This document shows positions 1 to 5,924 of a DNA stretch of 8,990 bases, in pieces. Both the position numbers and the translations under genes were made by a program. The notes below the pieces were generated by a model. That model made no database searches. It saw nothing but the letters and a program-made list of their open reading frames with translations, and was not told the origin of the DNA. Every line of letters begins with the position of its first letter. Position 1 is the stretch's first letter. Source of the stretch: Actinomycetota bacterium (GTDB lineage Bacteria > Actinomycetota > Actinomycetes > S36-B12 > CAIYMF01); the NCBI GenBank assembly GCA_009699025.1, contig WLOZ01000055.1, forward strand, positions 1 to 8,990. The letters are read 5' to 3'.

Positions 1-1
1 G

Positions 2-148
2 CGCGACGTGCCGGTGCCTGCGCACGACGCTCGCATCGTGCCGGCTCCCGCCGACCCCGCCGCGTTCGAAGCGCTGGTGACGCGTTGGGGATTGGGCAGC
101 AGTGCGGTGCGCGTGGTGGAAGCTTTGTCGGCCGCTGCGCGGGGTTGA
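2..148 (+). CDS. C-terminal end of a probable 5'-3' exonuclease (partial)
   Basis: An open frame runs in from the left edge and stops at TGA 146-148, leaving 48 residues. The tail shows a proline/valine/alanine stretch (VPVPAHDARIVPAPADP), then a helical end with an ALVTRWGLGSS motif and a final VRVVEALSAA helix. The pattern of a PADP-type linker followed by a WGLGSS helix resembles the C-terminus of the actinobacterial stand-alone 5'-3' exonuclease (Rv2090 type; structure-specific nuclease related to the DNA polymerase I 5' nuclease domain). That gene sits tail-to-tail with helY in mycobacteria, and this one has the same position and orientation once vapBC is disregarded. The nuclease active site lies outside the window, so the call rests on a short tail plus synteny. 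It is the only gene on the plus strand. Confidence 0.6.
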   Translation, partial: RDVPVPAHDARIVPAPADPAAFEALVTRWGLGSSAVRVVEALSAAARG

Positions 149-161
149 GCGCGTGAGCGCG
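146..161. repeat. Tandem 8-bp repeat at the exonuclease stop codon
   Basis: TGAGCGCG occurs twice head-to-tail (146-153 and 154-161). The first copy supplies the stop codon of the partial plus-strand gene. The repeat fills most of the 21-base gap between that gene and the vapC stop (170-172). A tiny inverted repeat, CCGC-CTA-GCGG (166-176), overlaps the vapC stop; it is too short to call a terminator with confidence. Confidence 0.5.
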
Positions 162-169
162 GGCACCGC

Positions 170-562
170 CTAGCGGATGACGTCGATCTCGCAGCGCGGG
201 CCGCGTGCGCGAGCGAGTCTGCCGTCAAGGGTGAGTAGCGGGCAGTTGAGCGCCTCGGCCACCGCGACGTAGAAGGCATCCCACGAGCGGACGTTATCGC
301 GCAGTTCCCAGACTCGGTCGAGGAAGAGTCGATGGGTCAGTCGCTCGCCAGGCCAGTCCTGCAGGTCGCGAAGGGCGAGTGCGCCGGTGGTGTCGTCGAC
401 GTTGCGTAGCAGCGAATCGCGGCGCAGCAGGCCGACCACTTCGGCATCGATGAGTTGGGGCGCAGCCTGGTCGGGCTCGGCGCGCATTCGTGCTCGAACC
501 CCGCTGGCCAGAGGCCCGTCGGTCAACACTTCGTACAGAGCAGACGCGTCAATGACGAGCAC
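170..562 (-). CDS. vapC: VapC-type PIN-domain ribonuclease toxin
   Basis: This 130-residue protein has the size and layout of a VapC toxin, a metal-dependent RNase that cleaves specific RNAs (often tRNA or rRNA) when not held by its VapB partner. The four acidic PIN residues are visible: D5 in VIDASAL, E41 in LIDAEVVGLLRR, D95 in SWDAFYVAVAEAL and D113 in LLTLDGRLAR. The active site therefore looks intact. The start is GTG at 560-562, chosen because it places the PIN strand VIDASAL at the N-terminus as in the family. It overlaps the end of vapB by 14 bases, which suggests translational coupling. I see no separate ribosome site. The gene lies convergent to the exonuclease tail with only 21 bases between them. 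RNA target and toxicity cannot be read from sequence. Confidence 0.92.
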   Translation of the reverse strand: MLVIDASALYEVLTDGPLASGVRARMRAEPDQAAPQLIDAEVVGLLRRDSLLRNVDDTTGALALRDLQDWPGERLTHRLFLDRVWELRDNVRSWDAFYVAVAEALNCPLLTLDGRLARARGPRCEIDVIR

Positions 563-797
563 GGCCGGGCCAAGGTCCGCGTAGTTCGTCTAGCGCCTCC
601 ACCGAGCCGCTGGGCCGGGGGCGCCCCGATCGGCGCTCGGTATGGTCGAGCCACGCGGTGATGCTGGGGCGGGAGGCGATGCGTTCGATCTCCCCGCGGA
701 GGAACTCGGGGACGCTCAGGCCGATCTCGGCAGCTCGCCGGCTGAGTGCCTGATAGGTCACCTCATCGAGGTCGCGGATCTGCACTGTTTTCGACAC
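549..797 (-). CDS. vapB: VapB-type antitoxin (ribbon-helix-helix/FitA-like)
   Basis: This 82-residue protein begins with SKTVQIRDLDEVTYQALSRRA, a strand followed by helices with EIGLSVPEFLRGEIERIA. That is typical of small ribbon-helix-helix antitoxins of the VapB/FitA kind. In that family the N-terminal half binds operator DNA as a dimer. The disordered, Arg/Pro-rich C-terminal half (about residues 48-82) would wrap the VapC active site. The start is GTG at 795-797. No ribosome site precedes it; instead a TACGAT hexamer lies exactly six bases upstream, so the message may be leaderless. A palindrome directly upstream is a likely site for autorepression. The gene precedes and overlaps vapC as in standard vapBC operons. 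The operon lies between helY and the exonuclease, so it is an insertion in otherwise conserved gene order. Confidence 0.87.
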   Translation of the reverse strand: MSKTVQIRDLDEVTYQALSRRAAEIGLSVPEFLRGEIERIASRPSITAWLDHTERRSGRPRPSGSVEALDELRGPWPGRARH

Positions 798-799
798 TG

Positions 800-827
800 T
801 TGCATCGTAACATGCAGACTTGCATGT
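800..827 (-). promoter_or_regulatory. vapBC promoter and palindromic operator (leaderless start)
   Basis: Read on the plus strand, ACATGCA (810-816) and TGCATGT (821-827) form a perfect 7-bp inverted repeat around GACT. A further TGCAT half-site at 801-805 gives a TTGCAT pair exactly 20 bp apart (800-805 and 820-825), about two helical turns, with ATGCA inverted between them. On the minus strand the hexamer TACGAT (809 to 804) matches the actinobacterial TAnnnT -10 element. It is followed by six bases and then the GTG start of vapB, so transcription could begin at the start codon. No convincing -35 is visible; GTCACA at 830-825 with a short 15-bp spacer is the best candidate. The half-sites overlap and flank the -10, as expected for VapB/VapBC autorepression. 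Confidence 0.65.
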
Positions 828-847
828 GACGGTGAACGCAATCCTGC

Positions 848-882
848 GGCGCTGGGGCGCCGTAGCGCGATAGGTTCGCGCT
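848..882 (-). terminator. Two consecutive hairpins, candidate terminator of helY
   Basis: Downstream of the helY stop (TAG at 908-906) there is a perfect 7-bp inverted repeat with a 5-base loop: AGCGCGA (864-870) and TCGCGCT (876-882). Immediately beyond it is a 5-bp repeat, GGCGC (848-852) and GCGCC (857-861). Neither is followed by a T-run on the transcribed side. U-less and tandem hairpins are commonly proposed as terminators in high-GC actinobacteria, so a helY terminator is plausible but unproven. The position just upstream of the vapBC promoter supports separate transcription of vapBC. Confidence 0.45.
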
Positions 883-905
883 TGGGTGCCCCCGATGCAG
901 AAGGG

Positions 906-3647
906 CTAGCCCAGTGAGGTGTAGGCCACCACGCCGCGGCGCATCGCGTCCATCGCGGCGCGGGCGCGCTCGGGAAGCACCGAGCCGGGGTCGTGCCGTT
1001 CAGCGGTTTGCGCCACCTGGCCAAGAAGATCGATCACCTGCTTGCACCAGCGAACGAAGTCGCCCGCGAGCATCTCCGACTCACGCAGTACGACCTCGAG
1101 TCGCTGGCCCGAGGCCCACCGGTAGGCGGTCCAGCAGAAGCCGAGGTCGGGCTCGCGCACGAACGCGAGGCGGTGCTGCTTCTCGAGATCGTCGAGTTCG
1201 GCCCACAGCCGCACCATCTCGCCCAGCGCAGCCTCAACCTTGCCTCGTGGAATCTTGGGCGTCGATCCGTCGTCACTGGTGCGCGACTCATACACGAGGG
1301 CCGCGCACACCGAGGCGAGTTCGGCCGGCGAAAGGTCGTCCCACAGGCCGCGGCGCAAGGCCTCGGCCGTGAGCAGGTCACTCTCGGAATACAGCCCTGA
1401 CAGCACGTGCCCGGCTGGGGTGACTGTCACCTCTCCGTGACCCCCTGACTCGAGGTAGCCGAGCTGGCTCAGCAGGGTGCACACGCGGTCGAACTCGCGG
1501 GCGATTGAGTTGGTGCGCGACTCGACCCGGCGCTGGAGGTCGCTGGTTTCACGTCGTAGCCGGTGGTGGCGCTCGGCCCACCGAGAGTGCGTCTCGCGCT
1601 CGTCGCAGCCGTGGCAGGGGTGGCGGCGCATATCGTGGCGTAGCGCGAGAATCTCGTCGTCGTCGGCGGCCAGCGACCTATCGCGGCGCGGGTTGGGTAC
1701 GTGCACTCCCCGAGTGGCCTCGCGCAGGCTCAGTGAAAGGTCGCGGCGAGACTGTGCCGACCTGGCTGAGAATCCCTTCGGAATGCGAAGATGGCCGATT
1801 GCCTCCACGGGGCTGGTGATTTCGACCACCGAGAGCCGCTTGACCTGGCGATCGAGGGTGAGCACCTGGGGCCGAGGCTCATCGCCGGCCGCGGTGACTC
1901 CCGGCTCGAGCACCACGGCAGGACCGTGGTGGCGGCCGGACGGAACGATGATGATGTCGCCCGCGCGGAGTGCCGACAGCGACTCGGCGGCCTGAGCTCG
2001 GCGGCGCGCTGCCCCGCTGCGGGCAAGGTCCTTCTCACGGTCACTGAGGCGTTGGCGGAGGTTCGCATACTCGGCGTAGTCGCCGAGGTGGCACGTCATG
2101 GCCTCGGCGTAGCCAGCGAGGGCCTCCTCGTTGCGGCGAATCTGCGCTGCGAGTCCCACCACGGCGCGGTCGGCTTGAAACTGGGCGAAGGAGGTCTCGA
2201 GCACCTCGCGCGCGGCGTGACGCCCAATCTTGCCCACGAGGTTCACGGCCATGTTGTACGACGGCTTGAAGCTCGACCGCAGGGGGTAGGTGCGCGTCGA
2301 CGCGAGCCCGGCCAGCGAACCGGGGTCGAAGCCGGGGTGCCACAGCACCACCGCGTGGCCCTCGACATCGATTCCACGGCGCCCCGCGCGCCCGGTGAGC
2401 TGGGTGTACTCGCCCGCCGTGATGTCGGCGTGGGTCTCCCCGTTCCACTTCACTAGGCGTTCGAGCACCACCGATCGGGCAGGCATGTTGATGCCGAGAG
2501 CAAGGGTCTCGGTGGCGAACACAGCCCGCACCAACCCCTGCTGGAAGAGAGATTCCACCGCCTCCTTGAAGGTGGGCAACATGCCCGCGTGGTGGGCAGC
2601 AACACCCCTCGAGAGTGCCTCGACGAAATCTCCGTAGCCCAGCACGGCGAGGTCTTCCGGCGGGATCTGCTCGCAGCGCTGTGCGACGACCTCGCGGATA
2701 AGTTCGCGCTCCTCGGGAGTGGTGAGCCGGATGCCCGCCGCAAGGCATTGTTCAACGGCGGCGTCGCACGCTGCCCTGCTGAAGATGAAGGTGATGACCG
2801 GCAGCAGGTCTGACGACTCGAGCCTGTCGATGACCTCGACGCGTGAGGTGAAGTGCGGGCCACGCGGACGCCGATGCCCCCGCTGCGGACGCTGGTGCGC
2901 TAGCTTCTCGGCGCGGGTGGAGTCGCGGGCCAGCCGCATCAACTCGGGGTTGACCTCCGTTTGGTCATCGTCGATGAAGAGGTCGAGCAGTCGCGACCCC
3001 GCTATGACGTGCTGCCAGAGTGGAACGGGGCGGTGCTCCTCGACGACCACCTCGGTGTCGCCGCGCACGGTGGCCAGCCACGCGCCGAACTCCTCGGCAT
3101 TGCTCACCGTGGCCGAAAGCGCGGTGACGAGCACGTGCTCGGGCAGCTGGATGATGACCTCCTCCCACACTGCGCCGCGGAACCTGTCGGCGAGGTAGTG
3201 CACCTCGTCCATCACCACGTGGCTCAGGCTCTGTAGCGTCGAGGAGCCCGCGTAGATCATGTTGCGCAGCACCTCGGTGGTCATCACCACGATGGAGGCC
3301 TCGCCGTTGATCGAGTTGTCGCCCGTGAGCAGCCCGACCTGAGCTGATCCGTAGCGCTCGCACAGGTCGTGATACTTCTGGTTGGAGAGGGCTTTGATCG
3401 GAGTGGTGTAGAAGCACTTCGTGCCGGCCTCAATGGCGAGCTGGGCGGCGAACTCGCCCACGAGGGTCTTGCCCGAGCCGGTGGGGGCGGCGACGAGCAC
3501 CCCGCGCCCGGACTCAAGCGCTTCGCAGGCGCGGGTCTGGAAGGGGTCCAGCTCGAACTCATACAGTGCCGCAAAGGCTCCGAGCGACGACTTCGCCGTC
3601 TTGGCGCGGGATCGGGCGGCCGCGTACCGCTCGGCCGGCGAGCTCAC
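906..3647 (-). CDS. helY: Ski2/Mtr4-like DEAD/DEAH-box helicase HelY
   Basis: This 913-residue superfamily 2 helicase is close in length to mycobacterial HelY (about 906). Motifs in order are a Q-like FELDPFQ (31-37), Walker A APTGSGKT (54-61), TTPIKALSNQ (81-90), DEVH (147-150), SAT (178-180), AHHAGMLP (351-358), ATETLALGINMPAR (378-391) and QLTGRAGRRG (416-425). SSFKPSYNMAVNL (458-470) is the winged-helix entry typical of Ski2/Mtr4 proteins. A Cys/His patch, HPCHGC (676-681), and a C-terminal DSHCT-like helical bundle (about 745-910) complete the family layout. The basic stretch around 240-268 is probably a disordered nucleic-acid-binding insert. The family unwinds RNA or DNA using ATP; the exact substrate in actinobacteria is not firmly known. 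The GTG start (3645-3647) has no ribosome site but has TAGGCT six bases upstream. It follows dagK by 34 bases. Confidence 0.93.
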   Translation of the reverse strand: MSSPAERYAAARSRAKTAKSSLGAFAALYEFELDPFQTRACEALESGRGVLVAAPTGSGKTLVGEFAAQLAIEAGTKCFYTTPIKALSNQKYHDLCERYGSAQVGLLTGDNSINGEASIVVMTTEVLRNMIYAGSSTLQSLSHVVMDEVHYLADRFRGAVWEEVIIQLPEHVLVTALSATVSNAEEFGAWLATVRGDTEVVVEEHRPVPLWQHVIAGSRLLDLFIDDDQTEVNPELMRLARDSTRAEKLAHQRPQRGHRRPRGPHFTSRVEVIDRLESSDLLPVITFIFSRAACDAAVEQCLAAGIRLTTPEERELIREVVAQRCEQIPPEDLAVLGYGDFVEALSRGVAAHHAGMLPTFKEAVESLFQQGLVRAVFATETLALGINMPARSVVLERLVKWNGETHADITAGEYTQLTGRAGRRGIDVEGHAVVLWHPGFDPGSLAGLASTRTYPLRSSFKPSYNMAVNLVGKIGRHAAREVLETSFAQFQADRAVVGLAAQIRRNEEALAGYAEAMTCHLGDYAEYANLRQRLSDREKDLARSGAARRRAQAAESLSALRAGDIIIVPSGRHHGPAVVLEPGVTAAGDEPRPQVLTLDRQVKRLSVVEITSPVEAIGHLRIPKGFSARSAQSRRDLSLSLREATRGVHVPNPRRDRSLAADDDEILALRHDMRRHPCHGCDERETHSRWAERHHRLRRETSDLQRRVESRTNSIAREFDRVCTLLSQLGYLESGGHGEVTVTPAGHVLSGLYSESDLLTAEALRRGLWDDLSPAELASVCAALVYESRTSDDGSTPKIPRGKVEAALGEMVRLWAELDDLEKQHRLAFVREPDLGFCWTAYRWASGQRLEVVLRESEMLAGDFVRWCKQVIDLLGQVAQTAERHDPGSVLPERARAAMDAMRRGVVAYTSLG

Positions 3648-3653
3648 TCGCTC

Positions 3654-3659
3654 AGCCTA
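3654..3659 (-). promoter_or_regulatory. Candidate -10 element for leaderless helY mRNA
   Basis: On the minus strand TAGGCT is followed by GAGCGA and then the helY GTG. TAnnnT is the core actinobacterial -10 pattern, and six bases to the start codon would place the first transcribed base at or next to GTG. A weak -35-like GCGACT lies 16 bases further upstream, just after the dagK stop region. No Shine-Dalgarno-like sequence is present. Confidence 0.45.
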
Positions 3660-3681
3660 TGCGCTGGGGGTCAGGAGTCGC

Positions 3682-4590
3682 CTATCCAGCGCTGGGCCGC
3701 GGCACGAACACCGACACTGCGCTGGGCAGCACGCTCGCGCTAATCGGGAGAATCCCCATGCGCTCGCCGTCGGCGTACGCCACCTGGCCTTCGCCTTCGA
3801 GCTCGACGCTGCGCGCAGGGCGCTCGCTGACCTGGGGGTGCTTGAGGTGGGTGCCTCGGAACACCGTGGGGAACACTCGTAAGAACGTGGGCTTGGACAC
3901 CTTGCGCAGCAGCATCACGTGGAAGAGACCGTCGTCCATCACCGACGACGGGCAGACCTTCATGCCGCCGCCGTATGACACCCCGTTTCCAATGGCCACC
4001 AGCATGCCCTCAACGTCTTCACTGTGGTGGTCGAGGGTGAGCCGGTAGGGCACGGGCGAGAAGGTGCCCAATTCGGCGACGATGGCCGCCATGTACTTGG
4101 CCTGACCACGAGGGAAGGTCATGCGGTTGGCCCGTTCGTTGACCATCGAGTCGAAGCCCGCCGACAGCACGCCGAGGAAGAGTCGGCGCCCGGCGTCGGC
4201 CGTGACCACCTCGCCCACATCGACGCGTCGGGTCGCGCCCGAGAGCACCACATTGACCGCAGCAGCGATGTCCTTGCGCGGCAGGCTAAGCGAGCGGGCG
4301 ATATCGTCACCGGTGCCGACCGGGATGATGCCCAGGGGGATGTCTGCGGCGACTGCGTGCTGGAGCGCCATGTTCACGGTGCCGTCTCCGCCACAGGCAA
4401 TGAGGCCGTTGAGCCCCGCCTCCACGGCGGTGACCATCCGTGCTTCGGCGTCGGTGGCATCAACACCCTCGATCGGCACGACCTCGATACCACCGGCGCT
4501 CAGTCGCGCTGCTACCTCGGGAGCGGAGCGCCCTCCCCGCCCGCGGCCCGAGGTGGGGTTGACCAGAAGGCCAATCCGTCGTGAAGACAT
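3682..4590 (-). CDS. dagK: DagK/LCB5-family lipid kinase (probable diacylglycerol kinase)
   Basis: This 302-residue protein has the two-domain layout of bacterial soluble diacylglycerol kinases, which phosphorylate diacylglycerol to phosphatidic acid at the inner face of the membrane and so recycle lipid. Visible motifs are the N-terminal VNPTSGRGRGG (10-20), the nucleotide-binding GGDGT (67-71), GIIPVGTGDDIAR (87-99), GNGVSYGGGMKVCP (201-214) followed by MDDGLFHV (218-225), and YADGE (272-276). The usual GTGND is GTGDD here. The related sphingoid-base or other lipid kinase activity cannot be excluded, because substrate is not predictable from these motifs. The ATG start (4588-4590) lacks a ribosome site but has TAGCCT six bases upstream. 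The gene lies 40 bases after tatC and 34 before helY. Confidence 0.86.
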   Translation of the reverse strand: MSSRRIGLLVNPTSGRGRGGRSAPEVAARLSAGGIEVVPIEGVDATDAEARMVTAVEAGLNGLIACGGDGTVNMALQHAVAADIPLGIIPVGTGDDIARSLSLPRKDIAAAVNVVLSGATRRVDVGEVVTADAGRRLFLGVLSAGFDSMVNERANRMTFPRGQAKYMAAIVAELGTFSPVPYRLTLDHHSEDVEGMLVAIGNGVSYGGGMKVCPSSVMDDGLFHVMLLRKVSKPTFLRVFPTVFRGTHLKHPQVSERPARSVELEGEGQVAYADGERMGILPISASVLPSAVSVFVPRPSAG

Positions 4591-4596
4591 GCGCGA

Positions 4597-4602
4597 AGGC
4601 TA
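4597..4602 (-). promoter_or_regulatory. Candidate -10 element for leaderless dagK mRNA
   Basis: On the minus strand TAGCCT is followed by TCGCGC and then the dagK ATG. The spacing is identical to that before helY and vapB. The 40-base gap after tatC contains no ribosome site and no clear -35, so the evidence is the hexamer, its position and the absence of a Shine-Dalgarno sequence. Confidence 0.42.
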
Positions 4603-4630
4603 TCGGCCGCGGACACTTCGGGGGGCGGGT

Positions 4631-5527
4631 TCAGGAGTCGTCGTCGGGGAGGTTGAGGTCGCTGGCCGAGGGCTCGATCAGGGAGGCCTCGTCGTCGTCC
4701 CACTGGCCGAAGCCCAGTGTCCTGTCCCGACGAGCCCGGCGCTTGTCGTTGAGCACACAGATGCCCACGGCGATCGCCACCAGCAGCACGATCGGGGCCG
4801 CCAGCAGCGCCATGTTCCCGGGGTCGCCCGTGGGAGTGGCAATGGCTGCGAACAGGAAAATGATCAAAATGATCGCCCGCCACCACGAGATGAGCGCCTT
4901 GCCAGTGAGGACGCCGGCGAAATTGAGTAGCACCACGAGAAGCGGAATGAGGAAGCCAACACCGAACACCAAAATAGTGCGCACGAAGAAGTCGAGATAA
5001 CGGTCGACCGACACGATGTTCTCGACGCCCACGGGGGTGAACCCGAACAGGAGTGCGAGGCCCGAGGGCAGCACCCAGTAGGCCAGGGCGACCCCAGCCG
5101 CGAAGAGTGGGGTCGCGGCAGCGGCGAAGCCGAGCGCCCAGCGCTTCTCATTTCCGTGCAGTCCGGGTGTAATGAAGCGCCACAGCTGATACAGCCACAC
5201 GGGCGCAGCAATCAATACGCCGACCATCGCCACGATCTGCAACTGCAGGGTAAACGGATCAGCCACCCCGGTGAGCGCGAGAATGACCACCCGGCCCTCA
5301 TCGCGGGCATGATTCACAATGTCGTTGAAGGGGGCACTCAGCCACGCGAAGATGGCGTCGTAGTAAATCCAGCCGACCACCATTCCGGCGATGATCGCGA
5401 TGCCCGACTTGATGAGTCTGCTGCGCAATTCGCGCAGGTGGTCCGACAGCGACATACCGCCAGCGGCCGAGGACTGTGAGGATCGGCCGCGACTCGCTTG
5501 AGCGCCCTTCTCAGACACTGGGGTCAC
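4631..5527 (-). CDS. tatC: Sec-independent protein translocase TatC
   Basis: TatC is the multi-spanning membrane receptor that binds twin-arginine signal peptides and, with TatA/TatB, exports folded proteins. The family start signature MSLSDHLRELRSRLIKS is at 25-41 (conserved E33), and the first periplasmic-to-cytoplasmic signature FITPGLHGNEKR is at 118-129 (E127). Six membrane segments are apparent at about 42-62, 96-117, 131-152, 180-203, 215-231 and 238-259, with the conserved TPTGDP at 231-236. A charged, acidic tail of about 38 residues follows. The 298-residue length assumes GTG at 5525-5527, 16 bases after tatA. That start gives a polar 24-residue N-terminal extension, and neither it nor the alternative ATG at 5453-5455 (M25) has a clear ribosome site. 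No tatB is present here, as is usual in actinobacteria. Confidence 0.96.
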   Translation of the reverse strand: MTPVSEKGAQASRGRSSQSSAAGGMSLSDHLRELRSRLIKSGIAIIAGMVVGWIYYDAIFAWLSAPFNDIVNHARDEGRVVILALTGVADPFTLQLQIVAMVGVLIAAPVWLYQLWRFITPGLHGNEKRWALGFAAAATPLFAAGVALAYWVLPSGLALLFGFTPVGVENIVSVDRYLDFFVRTILVFGVGFLIPLLVVLLNFAGVLTGKALISWWRAIILIIFLFAAIATPTGDPGNMALLAAPIVLLVAIAVGICVLNDKRRARRDRTLGFGQWDDDEASLIEPSASDLNLPDDDS

Positions 5528-5543
5528 CGAGAGTAGATGGTGG

Positions 5544-5840
5544 TTAGGACAGCTGCTGCTCGGCGGGGGCCGCGGTGGCCGTGTCCGCCACCGGCGCGAC
5601 CGCCGGGGCTAGCTGTGCGGGCACGACAGCCGCCGTGACCTCGGGGGTCGACGTGACCTCGGGGGTCGCTGTGACCGCGGTTGGCGCTTCGCCATCGTCG
5701 GCGAGCGCCTTCGTCTCGGCCTTGAAGATGCGTAGACTGCGCCCGAGGCCACGTGCAGCGTCGGGAAGGCGCTTGGCTCCGAAAAGCAGCACCACGATGA
5801 GCAGCAGGATTAGCCACTCGGCTCCTTGGGGCACGCGCAT
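5544..5840 (-). CDS. tatA: Twin-arginine translocase pore subunit TatA
   Basis: This 98-residue TatA has a single N-terminal membrane helix, about 7-21 ([14 protein letters not shown]). The Phe-Gly hinge (20-21) comes next, then the amphipathic helix [19 protein letters not shown] (22-40). TatA oligomers form the translocation path for folded proteins recruited by TatC. The C-terminal half (about 48-98) is low-complexity Ala/Val/Pro/Thr with TPEVT at 59-63 and 65-69, encoded by an 18-bp tandem repeat. Such tails are disordered and poorly conserved in the family. The ATG start (5838-5840) is preceded by AAAGGAG at nine bases, a good ribosome site. tatC follows after 16 bases. Affiliation with TatA rather than TatB follows from the [14 protein letters not shown] hinge region and the pairing with tatC. 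Confidence 0.94.
   Translation of the reverse strand: MRVPQGAEWLILLLIVVLLFGAKRLPDAARGLGRSLRIFKAETKALADDGEAPTAVTATPEVTSTPEVTAAVVPAQLAPAVAPVADTATAAPAEQQLS
5635..5676. repeat. 18-bp tandem repeat inside the tatA tail
   Basis: The 16-base word GTGACCTCGGGGGTCG occurs identically at 5635-5650 and 5653-5668, an 18-bp period. A decayed third unit begins with GTGACC at 5671. The period is six codons, so the frame is kept and the protein gains a TPEVT(S/A) unit per copy. Confidence 0.8.
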
Positions 5841-5849
5841 GATGTCTGA

Positions 5850-5900
5850 CTCCTTTGACGACGGACCTGAGGGGTTGAGCTAAGACCTAGCTCCATCCTA
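5850..5900 (-). promoter_or_regulatory. tatA promoter candidate, leader stem and ribosome site
   Basis: On the minus strand a TAGGAT hexamer (5900 to 5895) fits the actinobacterial -10 pattern and would give a leader of about 48 bases. A perfect 6-bp inverted repeat, GAGCTA (5877-5882) and TAGCTC (5888-5893) with a 5-base loop, sits at the expected transcription start. It could be an operator half-site pair or a leader stem. The ribosome site AAAGGAG corresponds to plus-strand CTCCTTT at 5850-5856. I could not identify a convincing -35. Confidence 0.45.
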
Positions 5901-5924
5901 CGCCGCTGTGCCCAGCCACGTGCG

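Noticed and set aside
166..176. CCGC-CTA-GCGG as a bidirectional terminator between the exonuclease and vapC
   Set aside because: The stem is only 4 bp, the loop 3 bases, and no T-run follows on either strand.
1791..2456. A long plus-strand open frame (221 codons) antisense to helY
   Set aside because: It lies wholly inside helY, whose helicase motifs are unmistakable. High-GC codon use routinely leaves open antisense frames. The product has no recognisable motif.
3709..3716. A TGTCGGTG word on the minus strand resembling the upstream half of the PafBC-dependent promoter motif
   Set aside because: The motif I recall needs a TAnnnT hexamer about eight bases downstream. Here that position reads GCGGCC, and the word lies in the dagK coding end.
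3671..4640. The 10-base word TCAGGAGTCG at both 3671-3680 and 4631-4640
   Set aside because: One copy is the tatC stop region and the other is just after dagK. The flanks differ, so chance is the simplest explanation.
4121..4930. A 269-codon plus-strand open frame across dagK and tatC
   Set aside because: It spans two well-supported minus-strand genes and the gap between them, is low-complexity Ser/Thr/Arg/Pro, and has no domain signal.
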